Part shown: positions 1 through 5,925 of the stretch, piece after piece
Position numbering within the stretch: position 1 is the stretch's first letter
Layout: every line of letters begins with the position of its first letter
IMG/VR virus record: IMGVR_UViG_3300032069_000147
Span: 1-55,388 of that record
Reading direction: 5' to 3' (one strand)
DNA: 55,388 nucleotides
Source of the DNA: a virus
Program-made: the position numbers and the translations under genes
The notes under the pieces: model-generated
What the model saw: only the letters and a program-made list of their open reading frames with translations
What the model was told of the DNA's origin: nothing
Databases searched by the model: none

Positions 1-127
1 GGTTTTAGCGGGTCAGGGCCTCAAGGGCCATCCCCGCTACGGTAATGAACAGCCAGAAAACAGCGCTCCACTGCAACGCTTCGGCCAGGCGTTTGTTGCG
101 CGTTGCCCAGAGCAGAGCGCTAACGAC
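1..127. repeat. Terminal direct repeat, left copy
   Basis: Identical to the last 127 bases of the window. The length equals a common assembler k-mer, so it most likely marks closure of a circular contig rather than a biological terminal repeat. The non-redundant genome is then 55,261 bp. Confidence 0.9.
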
Positions 128-190
128 GAACGATAGAAACACGCCGAAGCAGCCTACAGTCCGCGCCACTAGCGAAATTTCATGGACCAT
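5..190 (-). CDS. Small two-helix membrane protein
   Basis: This 61-residue protein has two hydrophobic stretches, about residues 10-28 and 41-58, joined by a short basic loop (RNKR). It should be a two-pass inner-membrane protein. A GGGAGG ribosome site sits just upstream of the ATG. The gene overlaps the end of the Imm-5-like gene before it, so it belongs to the leftward early operon. In the circular genome the operon continues into the gene ending at 54871. The function is unknown. Two short helices would fit a holin or a membrane-acting early protein, but nothing proves either. Confidence 0.6.
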   Translation of the reverse strand: MVHEISLVARTVGCFGVFLSFVVSALLWATRNKRLAEALQWSAVFWLFITVAGMALEALTR

Positions 191-738
191 GAGCGGCCTC
201 CCTCACGCCTGCAGATGTTATCACACGAGTCTAAGTCCGGAAGCTCGGCAGATGGGATTTGCTTGCGGACCAGGTCAGCTAGATTCTTTCGGGGGACCAG
301 GCCAACCGGCGAGAACGCTGCGTAAGCCACACACGCCGGTTCCCTCACCGCGTAGGCTGCATACGCCGCCGCATAAGCTGCAGAACTCGCCGGATAAGAC
401 AACAAGAACGCCGCGCGCTCCGCTCGGTCGCCCGCAATAGTAACCTCCCGGCGCGTGGCGCGTCCGTCCACCCACGCCCGCGCCGTCGAGATCGCCTTGG
501 CGGCACGGCTTTCGCCGGCGGGAACATGCGTCAGCATATATTCCGCGCACGCACATCCGGCCAGGACAACCTTCTGTCGGGGCGGCCACCCTCGTTTCCC
601 GCACATTGTCCCGACTAACCACATCATCCGGTCGGCGCGATTACATTCCGCCCACGCCTGAGCGAGCGATCTGTCGCCCACCCAGTCGACCGCGCTCTTA
701 CAAGCCCCGAGATTGTTTAGCAAGGTTTTTAATTCCAT
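169..738 (-). CDS. Imm-5-like (putative immunity protein) family
   Basis: About 189 residues, rich in Ala and Tyr, with the layout of the phage/bacterial family often annotated as putative immunity protein (Imm-5-like): an N-terminal WVGDRSLAQAWAECNRADRMMWL segment read here as two parts, WVGDRSLAQAWAEC and NRADRMMWL, a helix with a CACAEY motif, and Tyr/Ala repeats near residues 120-140. The ATG at 738 overlaps the stop of the upstream paralogue (TGATG) behind a TGGAGGA site, so the two are probably translationally coupled. The family name comes from remembered sequence flavour. The biological role in phages is unknown. Confidence 0.6.
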   Translation of the reverse strand: MELKTLLNNLGACKSAVDWVGDRSLAQAWAECNRADRMMWLVGTMCGKRGWPPRQKVVLAGCACAEYMLTHVPAGESRAAKAISTARAWVDGRATRREVTIAGDRAERAAFLLSYPASSAAYAAAYAAYAVREPACVAYAAFSPVGLVPRKNLADLVRKQIPSAELPDLDSCDNICRREGGRSWSMKFR

Positions 739-1265
739 CATTCCTCCATGTTCAGTTGCGGAAGACATGGGATTTCTTTACGTATAAGGCTGGCTAGGTC
801 TTTTTGCGAGACTACCCGAGCCGCCTCGCACATGGCGGCATCGGCGCAATAGACAGCTTCCTCAGGGTAGCGGACGGCGTAGTCGGCGAAGCAGGCGGCG
901 GTATACGCGTCGGCGGCGCCAGTGATTTCGATTGCGGCGTCAAAAGAGCCGTCAACCGCTTTCTTGACTTCCCTAAGCGCGGCCTCGCCTTTCAGACATG
1001 CCCGCGCGGTCCGGATGGCAATGAGCGGGCGATGCTCGTCAGGGAACGTAACCTGCAGTGCAGCTTCAGTGCACGCGTACGCTGCACAAATAAGTTGCTT
1101 GTTGTCCGGCCATCCTTCGCAGCCAACCATCTGCATGCACAGCCAGACCATCCAGTCTCCGCGCTCGCAGATCGCCCAGGCCTCGGCGAGGTCCTTGTGG
1201 CCGACTCACGTCTTAGCTTCTTCGCAAGCATTAAGCTGCGAGAGTAGACGTTGCAATGGCGTCAT
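738..1265 (-). pseudogene. Imm-5-like paralogue with in-frame TGA at codon 20
   Basis: The ATG at 1265 has a near-perfect AAAGGAGG ribosome site seven bases upstream. From it the frame matches the neighbouring Imm-5-like gene, but codon 20 (1206-1208) is TGA. The paralogue has Trp at that exact column, so one TGG to TGA change explains it. Downstream the frame stays open for 62 further codons to 1152 and then as the 137-residue stretch 738-1151 (AWAICERGDWMVWL, Tyr/Ala-rich middle, Lys/Arg-rich end). Options are a fresh nonsense mutation, restart at the internal ATG at 1151, or readthrough. TGA is a normal stop in neighbouring genes, so a changed genetic code is unlikely. Confidence 0.65.
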
Positions 1266-1371
1266 GGTTAGTCCTCCTTTCCCGTCCATCAGCACCGCTG
1301 GCCCCGGTGGACAGCACGTGATACCGTGTGCGCGAATGAATTCGAGCTGTTCAGTGAAGCTTTCATGCGCT

Positions 1372-1635
1372 TCATAAGCGGAGCAGCCTGTCGATCTCCG
1401 CTGCGATAAGCGCCCCAGCTTTTTCGAGCATTCGGATGCGCGTCGAAGGTTTCCAAGACCACGCTTTCCACGGCCAATTCTCAGGTGCTTTAATATCGCC
1501 TTCGACCGCTAACGCATAGCAGGCGGCAGCCCTGGCAAGCTCGTTTTCGCTGTGAAGATCATCGTGCTTGCTTGTCCAGCCCTCTTCTGTAATTTGCCGC
1601 TTGCGTTCCGCCGCGATTCTTTCGATTCCGTTCAT
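1372..1635 (-). CDS. Conserved phage protein (ERIAAERKRQI...EGW type)
   Basis: This 87-residue protein opens with MNGIERIAAERKRQITEEG, a pattern common in small phage and prophage proteins of unknown function. It continues with HDDLHSENELARAAACYA and a Trp-rich middle. The start at 1635 is chosen because AAGGAGAG lies five bases upstream; longer in-frame starts lack a site. The stop overlaps the next reading frame. MazG-like helical folds have been suggested for similar proteins, but the catalytic acidic residues cannot be assigned here. No function is claimed. Confidence 0.7.
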   Translation of the reverse strand: MNGIERIAAERKRQITEEGWTSKHDDLHSENELARAAACYALAVEGDIKAPENWPWKAWSWKPSTRIRMLEKAGALIAAEIDRLLRL

Positions 1636-1637
1636 CT

Positions 1638-1847
1638 TTACTCTCCTTCGCTCCGCAATCTTCCGGGCTCGTTCACACACAAGACGCGCAGGCGTTTCAG
1701 TTCGTCGTCAGTCACCGTAGCCACGAAGCGGATCCTACCAGCCTCGCGGCCAGGCTCCCGATGGGCGCGCCCCACCGATACCAGCCGGGACAGAAGCCGG
1801 TCGACGTTGCGGAAGCTTGCATCAGTATCAATCGTGATGATTCTCAT
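1638..1847 (-). CDS. Small hypothetical protein
   Basis: A 69-residue protein beginning MRIITIDTDASFRNVDRLLS. It is short, charged and free of membrane segments, and looks like a compact alpha/beta domain. A GGGAGGA site precedes the ATG. Only two bases separate its stop from the start of the next gene, which shows operon organisation. Family unknown. Confidence 0.6.
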   Translation of the reverse strand: MRIITIDTDASFRNVDRLLSRLVSVGRAHREPGREAGRIRFVATVTDDELKRLRVLCVNEPGRLRSEGE

Positions 1848-1923
1848 GTGTCCTCCCCCCTTTGCGCTAGATGCGCTCGGAGGCCCTCCGGGGAGGGCTA
1901 CCGGGCGAACCTAGCCGTTCTAT

Positions 1924-2268
1924 TTACGGACAGCCTATCCCGTTGAGGTTGCCGAGCTTCTCGCGGGGAAACCCTGCTTCTTTGGCGGCTTCGATGCCAG
2001 CTTGCACCATGCTCGCCTTAAATGTTATCTCCGCGGCTTGGAGCATATTGGCGTCAAGAGCATCCTTGGCGTCCCGCAGGGCTTCTGCCAGATTACTCTT
2101 GACCCAGGAGCGGAGAGTCGCGGACAACGCCTCCGGCGTGGCCGCGAGGTTGTGCCTATCAAGGTATATCCGCGCGGCCTCGGCAGCAATCGCTACGGCT
2201 GTTTCGCCCAGATTGCTGGGAGGATTCTTACGCTGGTCGGCTTTCGTGTAGTGGTTTTTTGCTAGCAT
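1924..2268 (-). CDS. Hypothetical helical protein
   Basis: The start at 2268 (MLAKNHYTKADQ) has GGAGG eight bases upstream and is preferred over a longer frame to 2379. The resulting 114-residue protein is mostly helical and Ala-rich, with KSNLAEALRDAKDALDANML in the middle. The extra upstream codons read ATEEGW, recalling the TEEGW of the neighbouring gene at 1372. That suggests leftover duplicated sequence between genes. No recognised domain. Confidence 0.6.
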   Translation of the reverse strand: MLAKNHYTKADQRKNPPSNLGETAVAIAAEAARIYLDRHNLAATPEALSATLRSWVKSNLAEALRDAKDALDANMLQAAEITFKASMVQAGIEAAKEAGFPREKLGNLNGIGCP

Positions 2269-2315
2269 TGTGTATGCCTCCTTCTTGCTTAGCCAGCCTT
2301 CTTCTGTGGCGTTGG

Positions 2316-2537
2316 CTATTCTCGTTCTTGATCGCTGTGACGATCGACTGCGAGAAATAGCCGCTCGTTGTCGCCCCACTGGCGATGTAGTGCTACATGG
2401 CGCCCGCCGCGGTAGACGAACCAGCCGCGATATTCCTGTCGCAGCCGCGCTTCGACCTGGTCAAGCGTGAAGCAGCCGCAAAGGTCGGGTCCGAGACAGA
2501 GCTTGTTTTCCGTTACTTCATACTTTGCTTTACTCAT
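2316..2537 (-). CDS. Small hypothetical protein
   Basis: A 73-residue protein, MSKAKYEVTENKLCLG at the start and a VYRGGRHVALHRQWG segment near residue 42. AAGGAGAGG lies upstream of the ATG. The three Cys (two as CGC) might bind metal but do not form a standard knuckle. It is part of the early leftward operon. Family unknown. Confidence 0.6.
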   Translation of the reverse strand: MSKAKYEVTENKLCLGPDLCGCFTLDQVEARLRQEYRGWFVYRGGRHVALHRQWGDNERLFLAVDRHSDQERE

Positions 2538-2599
2538 GTTGCCCTCTCCTTAGGAATGGCCGAATTCCATCACGTCCTCGCAATGATGTCATAGTAGGC

Positions 2600-2950
2600 C
2601 TACCGGGCGAACCCGTCATAGTCGCCCACGACCCAGGTCAGCGAGGGGTCGGGAAGCGACAACTCTGCGGCGAGAAGCTTTTTTAACTTCTCGCGCAATA
2701 GTGATATTCGCTTGTTCCAGTAATTAAATTTTACCTCGAACCGCAGCGGTTCGCCCGCTGCGAATTGCTCGATGGTCTTGTACCGTGCGAGCCAGGCGTA
2801 ACGATACGGGTCGTCTGGCTCAAGCACGACAAGGACTTCGCCCGTGTCCTCGTCAACATAACCATGCCGCTTGGACTCTTTGGTCCAAACAACGAGCCAA
2901 GAAACAACGGAGCTTGATTCTTTGAAAATTTCGTTGGGTTTTAGCTTCAT
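2600..2950 (-). CDS. Hypothetical early protein
   Basis: The chosen start (MKLKPNEIFKES) has AAGGAAG upstream and gives 116 residues. The protein has a central WTKESKRHGYVDEDTGEVLV segment, a FNYWNKRISLLREKLKKLLA helix and an acidic C-terminus. The frame stays open to another ATG at 3046 with an even better ribosome site. The 32 extra residues begin EADWMMWRVGTR, which resembles the Imm-5-like genes near 0.6 and 1.1 kb. I read that stretch as a remnant of a third Imm-5-like copy. Function unknown. Confidence 0.6.
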   Translation of the reverse strand: MKLKPNEIFKESSSVVSWLVVWTKESKRHGYVDEDTGEVLVVLEPDDPYRYAWLARYKTIEQFAAGEPLRFEVKFNYWNKRISLLREKLKKLLAAELSLPDPSLTWVVGDYDGFAR

Positions 2951-3070
2951 GCTTCCTTCCTGGCGCATCTTCTCTTTGCGTTGGCGACGCAATCGGCAGC
3001 TTCGCGTCCCGACTCGCCACATCATCCAGTCGGCTTCTGGGTTCATGCTTCCTCCTTCCTGGCTGGCGCA

Positions 3071-3472
3071 TCATCGCTCTAGGATAACTCGCGCCTCAGC
3101 GCCCGCGCGAATAACATACTCATCGAATGAGTTATCGATTGGCGCGGGTTGTAATAGGTGTACGTCATCGCTTACCGCTTCGATGATCAGCGCAACGCGG
3201 CCTAGCCAAATTGACTCAGCGCATGCGCGTATTGATGATGATCGTGTCACGTCATCCAGCTTGTAGACGCATAGACCGCCGAATGCGGTGTCGCGCACTA
3301 CGAATTTGTTCGCGAATGCGTCAGGAGATGACGTGAAGTGCACAACGTAAATCCCCCGCGCTTTTTTAGGTGTTGTATATAGAATCGAGCGTTCGCGTGC
3401 AAACATCGTGTCTTTCATTTCGCCCCTCAGGTCCTGGTCAAACTTTTCATCCTGGTTCGGTTCTGAGTTCAT
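3071..3472 (-). CDS. Hypothetical early protein
   Basis: This 133-residue soluble protein starts MNSEPNQDEKFDQDL and has no membrane segment or known motif. Its middle reads GIYVVHFTSSPDAFANKFVV and CVYKLDDVTRSS, like a small alpha/beta fold. GAGGAAG lies upstream and its ATG overlaps the stop of the small Cys protein before it (ATGA). Family unknown. Confidence 0.65.
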   Translation of the reverse strand: MNSEPNQDEKFDQDLRGEMKDTMFARERSILYTTPKKARGIYVVHFTSSPDAFANKFVVRDTAFGGLCVYKLDDVTRSSSIRACAESIWLGRVALIIEAVSDDVHLLQPAPIDNSFDEYVIRAGAEARVILER

Positions 3473-3576
3473 GCTTCCTCATGCGATACATCCTCGCCCG
3501 CCTTGCAGCGATCCCGACACTCGCCGCACTCGATCTGCCCGCAGATCGAGCACCGCGACAGCGCCAGTACAGCCAC
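3469..3576 (-). CDS. Tiny Cys-rich protein (possible zinc ribbon)
   Basis: A 35-codon frame from GTG at 3576 encodes a C9xxC12...C17xxC20...C24 pattern (RCSICGQIECGECRDRC). It ends by overlapping the next start as ATGA, which is typical of real coupled genes. No strong ribosome site precedes the GTG, so the true start may differ. The Cys spacing fits a small zinc-binding fold. The gene is inferred from composition and coupling only. Confidence 0.4.
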   Translation of the reverse strand: MAVLALSRCSICGQIECGECRDRCKAGEDVSHEEA

Positions 3577-3649
3577 GTACGGGTTAGTCGCCGCCCTTCA
3601 TCTCCCAGCGTTTCCCGACCTGGCCGAAAAGCGGACAGGGCGGCAAAAG

Positions 3650-3901
3650 CTATCTTTCCGCGGGAGGCGGAATAGCTCTGCGTACGGCGACCGCCATCTG
3701 CCTCAGGACATTCAGCCGGTCGCGCTCGCAGCAGGTTCGACTGTATGCTGCGCGCGCGATCGCGCACCAGGCCAGGCGCGCCTGCGCGGGGAGCAGATAC
3801 GCGCGAGAGATGGAGAGGTCGTCTGTGCGGAAAACGCTCCACATCGCCGCCTCGGCGGCACGGATGATCTGGAGCGGGGTGGGCCACCCCGGAGTTTCCA
3901 T
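3650..3901 (-). CDS. Small helical hypothetical protein
   Basis: This 83-residue, Ala/Arg-rich protein starts METPGWPTPLQIIRAAEAAM and is predicted mostly helical. The ribosome site is weak. The frame was chosen over two longer Arg-rich shadow frames because its composition is more protein-like. It sits in the early operon between other short genes. Function unknown. Confidence 0.5.
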   Translation of the reverse strand: METPGWPTPLQIIRAAEAAMWSVFRTDDLSISRAYLLPAQARLAWCAIARAAYSRTCCERDRLNVLRQMAVAVRRAIPPPAER

Positions 3902-3922
3902 GCGCTGAGCGAGGAACTCGAG

Positions 3923-4114
3923 TTAGACATCCACGCCACGAGCGACGCACGCTGGGCAAAGCGCCCAGTCGTGATCCGCGTCCAACTCGCAGCCGTCGAA
4001 CTGTCCTTCCGCGATTATAGCATCGCAATTCAAACAGCGATGCGCATGACCTTTGGGCTCTGGCGACAAATTAACTTCGCCTCGCACGACTTTGTTTGCA
4101 GGGTTTGTTTTCAT
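3923..4114 (-). CDS. Small putative zinc-binding protein
   Basis: The start MKTNPANK at 4114 follows GGAGGAG by seven bases. The 63-residue product has a CLNC pair near residue 27 and a CPAC pair near residue 53, with His and Asp between, like a zinc ribbon. The in-frame extension to 4240 runs through an intergenic hairpin repeat and is basic and repetitive, so it is rejected. Role unknown; phage early operons often carry such small zinc proteins. Confidence 0.6.
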   Translation of the reverse strand: MKTNPANKVVRGEVNLSPEPKGHAHRCLNCDAIIAEGQFDGCELDADHDWALCPACVARGVDV

Positions 4115-4130
4115 TTGTGCACTCCTCCTT

Positions 4131-4200
4131 CGGCGTTGGTCGCCACCCTTGCTAGCCTTTCCCGCCCTGGCCGCTTTGCGGCCAGGGCGAGGAACGCTCA
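4131..4200. repeat. Intergenic hairpin repeat, copy A
   Basis: About 70 bp, nearly the same as 4399-4470. It contains a perfect 11-bp stem (4164-4174 with 4178-4188, three-base loop). The end near 4131-4153 is also shared with the 3' end of the gene at 4847-5083. No T-run follows, so a simple terminator role is not supported. Confidence 0.75.
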
Positions 4201-4383
4201 TCAGTACCGGGCAAATGCTTCGTTGCAGCAGTACTCGCATCTGCCATGAATGTACCCATCGGGGTCGTCATTGCGGTAGACGACCACGCAACCGCAATCG
4301 CCGACCACCGTTGTCATGTTCCCATCCACATATTCAGTGAATGGCGAAGAGCACGAAAATGCAGCTCTTAAATTGTCATCCAT
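4201..4383 (-). CDS. Small Cys-rich protein
   Basis: The product of 60 residues starts MDDNLRAAFSCSSPF and contains GDCGC near residue 30 and RCEYCC near residue 48, a likely metal-binding pair of Cys clusters. AAGGAAG lies upstream of the ATG at 4383. The longer frame to 4413 would run into hairpin repeat copy B and is less likely. Function unknown. Confidence 0.6.
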   Translation of the reverse strand: MDDNLRAAFSCSSPFTEYVDGNMTTVVGDCGCVVVYRNDDPDGYIHGRCEYCCNEAFARY

Positions 4384-4398
4384 GGTGTCTTCCTTTCC

Positions 4399-4470
4399 GG
4401 CGTTGGCCGCCACCCTTTTATGTAGCCTTTCCCGCCCTGGCCGCTCCGCAGCCAGGGCGAGGAACGCTCA
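4399..4470. repeat. Intergenic hairpin repeat, copy B
   Basis: A 72-bp relative of the element at 4131-4200, with an 8-bp stem (4434-4441 with 4451-4458) and a nine-base loop. Differences from copy A concentrate in the loop and at the gene-proximal edge. It lies directly upstream of the start at 4383. Confidence 0.75.
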
Positions 4471-4489
4471 GTCCTTGCGCTTCTAATTT

Positions 4490-4828
4490 TCATTCTTCCT
4501 GGGCGTTGGCTAATCTCGCCCTCAGACTGCTCACAAAATCGAGCAGCTCGTTGTCAGTCGCCTCGGCCAACCTGTCACAGACTGGCCCGTCGGCGCAGAT
4601 CGCGAACTGCTCGCCACGAGCAGTAATGACTAGACATCTATGATTTCCGCGGGAGACATCTCGAACCACGGCCAAGCCATCCGGATCCCACCACGTGATC
4701 TTTTCGATCCAGTGGGTCGGACCCTCCGCCAACTCCGTCTTGCTGGCGGCATATAGCCGGATGGCGGACGTGTACGCACCCGCCACCGTCATGCGCCCAT
4801 TAAGAGTTATCGTACCCTGCATATTCAT
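4490..4828 (-). CDS. Hypothetical early protein
   Basis: A 112-residue protein, MNMQGTITLNGRMTVAGAYT at the start, with beta-rich WIEKITWWDPDGLAVVRDVS and a helical C-terminus (DNELLDFVSSLRARLANAQ). AAGGAGGA precedes the ATG. It is the second gene of the leftward operon that starts near 5.1 kb. The C-terminal RLANAQEE resembles RVATNAERI of the upstream gene because both ends lie on related repeat sequence. Family unknown. Confidence 0.65.
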   Translation of the reverse strand: MNMQGTITLNGRMTVAGAYTSAIRLYAASKTELAEGPTHWIEKITWWDPDGLAVVRDVSRGNHRCLVITARGEQFAICADGPVCDRLAEATDNELLDFVSSLRARLANAQEE

Positions 4829-4846
4829 AAGTCCTCCTTCATCGCG

Positions 4847-5083
4847 CTAGATGCGCTCGGCGTTGGTCGCCACCCTTGCTTGCTCGGGGGTCTGCTCGGC
4901 CAAGCGGTAGAAGTACACCGTCGATCCCCAGGAGGTGCGACGCTCCGCAAGTCGTAGGTCAACGAGCTCCTCTAGAACGTCGCGACGCTCCCCAATATGC
5001 TTGGGGAGTTGCCATTCGCGGGTCAGCTTGCTAAGCGCACGCGCGAACGCTTTCTTTTGACGTGTGGTTGGGATGTATGTCAT
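4847..5083 (-). CDS. First gene of the early leftward operon
   Basis: The start MTYIPTTRQKKAFARALSK at 5083 has GAGAGGAG upstream. Longer starts at 5122 and 5161 would overlap the promoter, so they are rejected. The 78-residue product is basic and helical, with DVLEELVDLRLAERR and a WGSTVYFYRL strand. That order (helices then a beta hairpin) would suit a small winged-helix DNA-binding protein, which also fits its promoter-proximal place. This is inference; no family was recognised. Confidence 0.6.
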   Translation of the reverse strand: MTYIPTTRQKKAFARALSKLTREWQLPKHIGERRDVLEELVDLRLAERRTSWGSTVYFYRLAEQTPEQARVATNAERI

Positions 5084-5124
5084 CTGCTCCTCTCTACTTG
5101 TGAATTCAATTTCTCTCTTCATGC

Positions 5125-5157
5125 TTATAATATTGCACACTGCAATGTGGATGTCAA
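5125..5157 (-). promoter_or_regulatory. Leftward early promoter with palindromic operator
   Basis: Reading leftward there is TTGACA (5157-5152), then ATTGCA-N3-TGCAAT (5146-5132), merging into a TATTAT/TATAAG -10 region (about 5132-5124). The palindrome fills the spacer and touches the -10, the usual place for a repressor site. A matching TTGCA-N3-TGCAA palindrome lies in the promoter region at 53.5 kb. Confidence 0.65.
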
Positions 5158-5241
5158 GCAAAATCGTATAACTATATTTGCTTTGTTTTCAACGGTTTAG
5201 CGGGAATGTTGCCGATAAGGAACCCTTTTTCCGGATTCAGA

Positions 5242-5270
5242 TGCGTCCGGCTGGTGAATGCGGTTATAAT
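5242..5270 (+). promoter_or_regulatory. Possible rightward promoter of the lysis block
   Basis: A perfect TATAAT is at 5265-5270, placed so that transcription would begin about 17 bases before the holin-like start. No good -35 is visible at the right distance, so an activator or a phage-modified polymerase may be needed. Confidence 0.35.
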
Positions 5271-5294
5271 GGCAGAAGGCAGAGCGGAGGAATT

Positions 5295-5621
5295 ATGGGG
5301 AACGAAACAACCAATTTGTTGGTCCTGAACGCCGTGGCCGTCTGGATCATCCAGGCGCTAAAGGGCTCGAAGTACGTTCCCTGGATCACCGCGGAAACGG
5401 AAGCGGTCAATAAATTCGTCTCAGCGGCGTTCGCGGCTCTAGCATCCGCTGGAGTGGCATTCACGGCCGTCCACACGGGCGGCGTATCCGAGGGCGCGCT
5501 GACCATTTCGTGGGCGGGAATTACAGTTGCGAATGTGGTCAGTTTCTTGTACCATGCGGTCGCCTACTACGCCGCACAAAAGGCGTTCTTCAAGGTCACC
5601 GTGCCGCCGGCCCAGGGGTGA
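5295..5621 (+). CDS. Putative holin-like membrane protein
   Basis: This 108-residue protein starts MGNETTNLLVLNAVAVW after a CGGAGGA site. It has hydrophobic stretches at about residues 6-20, 37-56 and 69-92, with a charged loop (KGSKYVPWITAETEAVNK) between the first two. Size and topology suit a holin, and it opens a plus-strand block that later carries a lipoprotein and faces the endolysin gene. Holin identity is inferred from topology and context. A different small membrane protein remains possible. Confidence 0.55.
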   Translation: MGNETTNLLVLNAVAVWIIQALKGSKYVPWITAETEAVNKFVSAAFAALASAGVAFTAVHTGGVSEGALTISWAGITVANVVSFLYHAVAYYAAQKAFFKVTVPPAQG

Positions 5622-5624
5622 TCG

Positions 5625-5759
5625 ATGGAATGGGTGCGACGATGCCCGCGCTGCGGCAAGGAACTGAGGAAGAAAGATCCGGAAGAACCCTGGATTTGTA
5701 CTTGCGGATGGAAATCATGCCCGGAGCAAGAAGGAGGAGGAAATGTTCGGAGCGCCTGA
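5625..5759 (+). CDS. Small zinc-ribbon-like protein
   Basis: A 44-residue frame starting MEWVRRCPRCGKELRKK carries C7xxC10 and then C25xC27...C32, a plausible zinc ribbon. It starts three bases after the holin-like stop and overlaps the next start, so it is probably translated from the same message. Ribosome site weak. Function unknown. Confidence 0.5.
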   Translation: MEWVRRCPRCGKELRKKDPEEPWICTCGWKSCPEQEGGGNVRSA

Positions 5760-5883
5760 TGCCAAGAAGATTAAAGAGGCTTTCCGGGATTTCGACGCGA
5801 AGGTGGGAACTCAGCAGAGTCCGGACCCGGTTGTGAACCTGATCGTAGAATTCATCCGCGCTTTGTCCGAAGCTTTCAAATAG
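5743..5883 (+). CDS. Small hypothetical protein
   Basis: A 46-residue frame (MFGAPDAKKIKEAFRDFDAK...) with a strong AAGGAGGAGG site just before the ATG. It is a charged, helical peptide ending in an amphipathic VVNLIVEFIRALSEAFK helix. It overlaps the zinc-ribbon gene by 17 bases. The TnpB element begins eight bases after its stop. Role unknown. Confidence 0.55.
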   Translation: MFGAPDAKKIKEAFRDFDAKVGTQQSPDPVVNLIVEFIRALSEAFK

Positions 5884-5891
5884 GAGGCAAG

Positions 5892-5925
5892 GTCAATTAC
5901 CCCACGGCTAAAGCCGGGGGCTTGC
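5892..5925 (-). ncRNA. Right-end hairpin, probable 3' part of the TnpB guide RNA
   Basis: Stem CCCCACGGC with GCCGGGGG around a TAA loop, directly downstream of tnpB. In this family the right end is transcribed as the TnpB guide RNA, with the guide copied from the flanking DNA. Here the flank is the end of the 46-residue gene. The RNA itself is inferred. Confidence 0.5.

Noticed and set aside
1206-1208. TGA decoded as Trp across the genome
   Set aside because: Other genes, such as the endolysin and the annealing protein, end cleanly at TGA next to downstream starts, so the standard code applies.
1289-1477. Small frame between the Imm-5-like gene and the gene at 1372
   Set aside because: No ribosome site and poor composition. 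The other frame here (ending in frame with the Imm-5-like gene, with TCCPPGPAVLMDG) looks more protein-like but has no recognisable start.
3447-4028. 193-residue minus-strand frame
   Set aside because: Arg/Pro-rich shadow of three better small frames with natural composition and coupled stops and starts.
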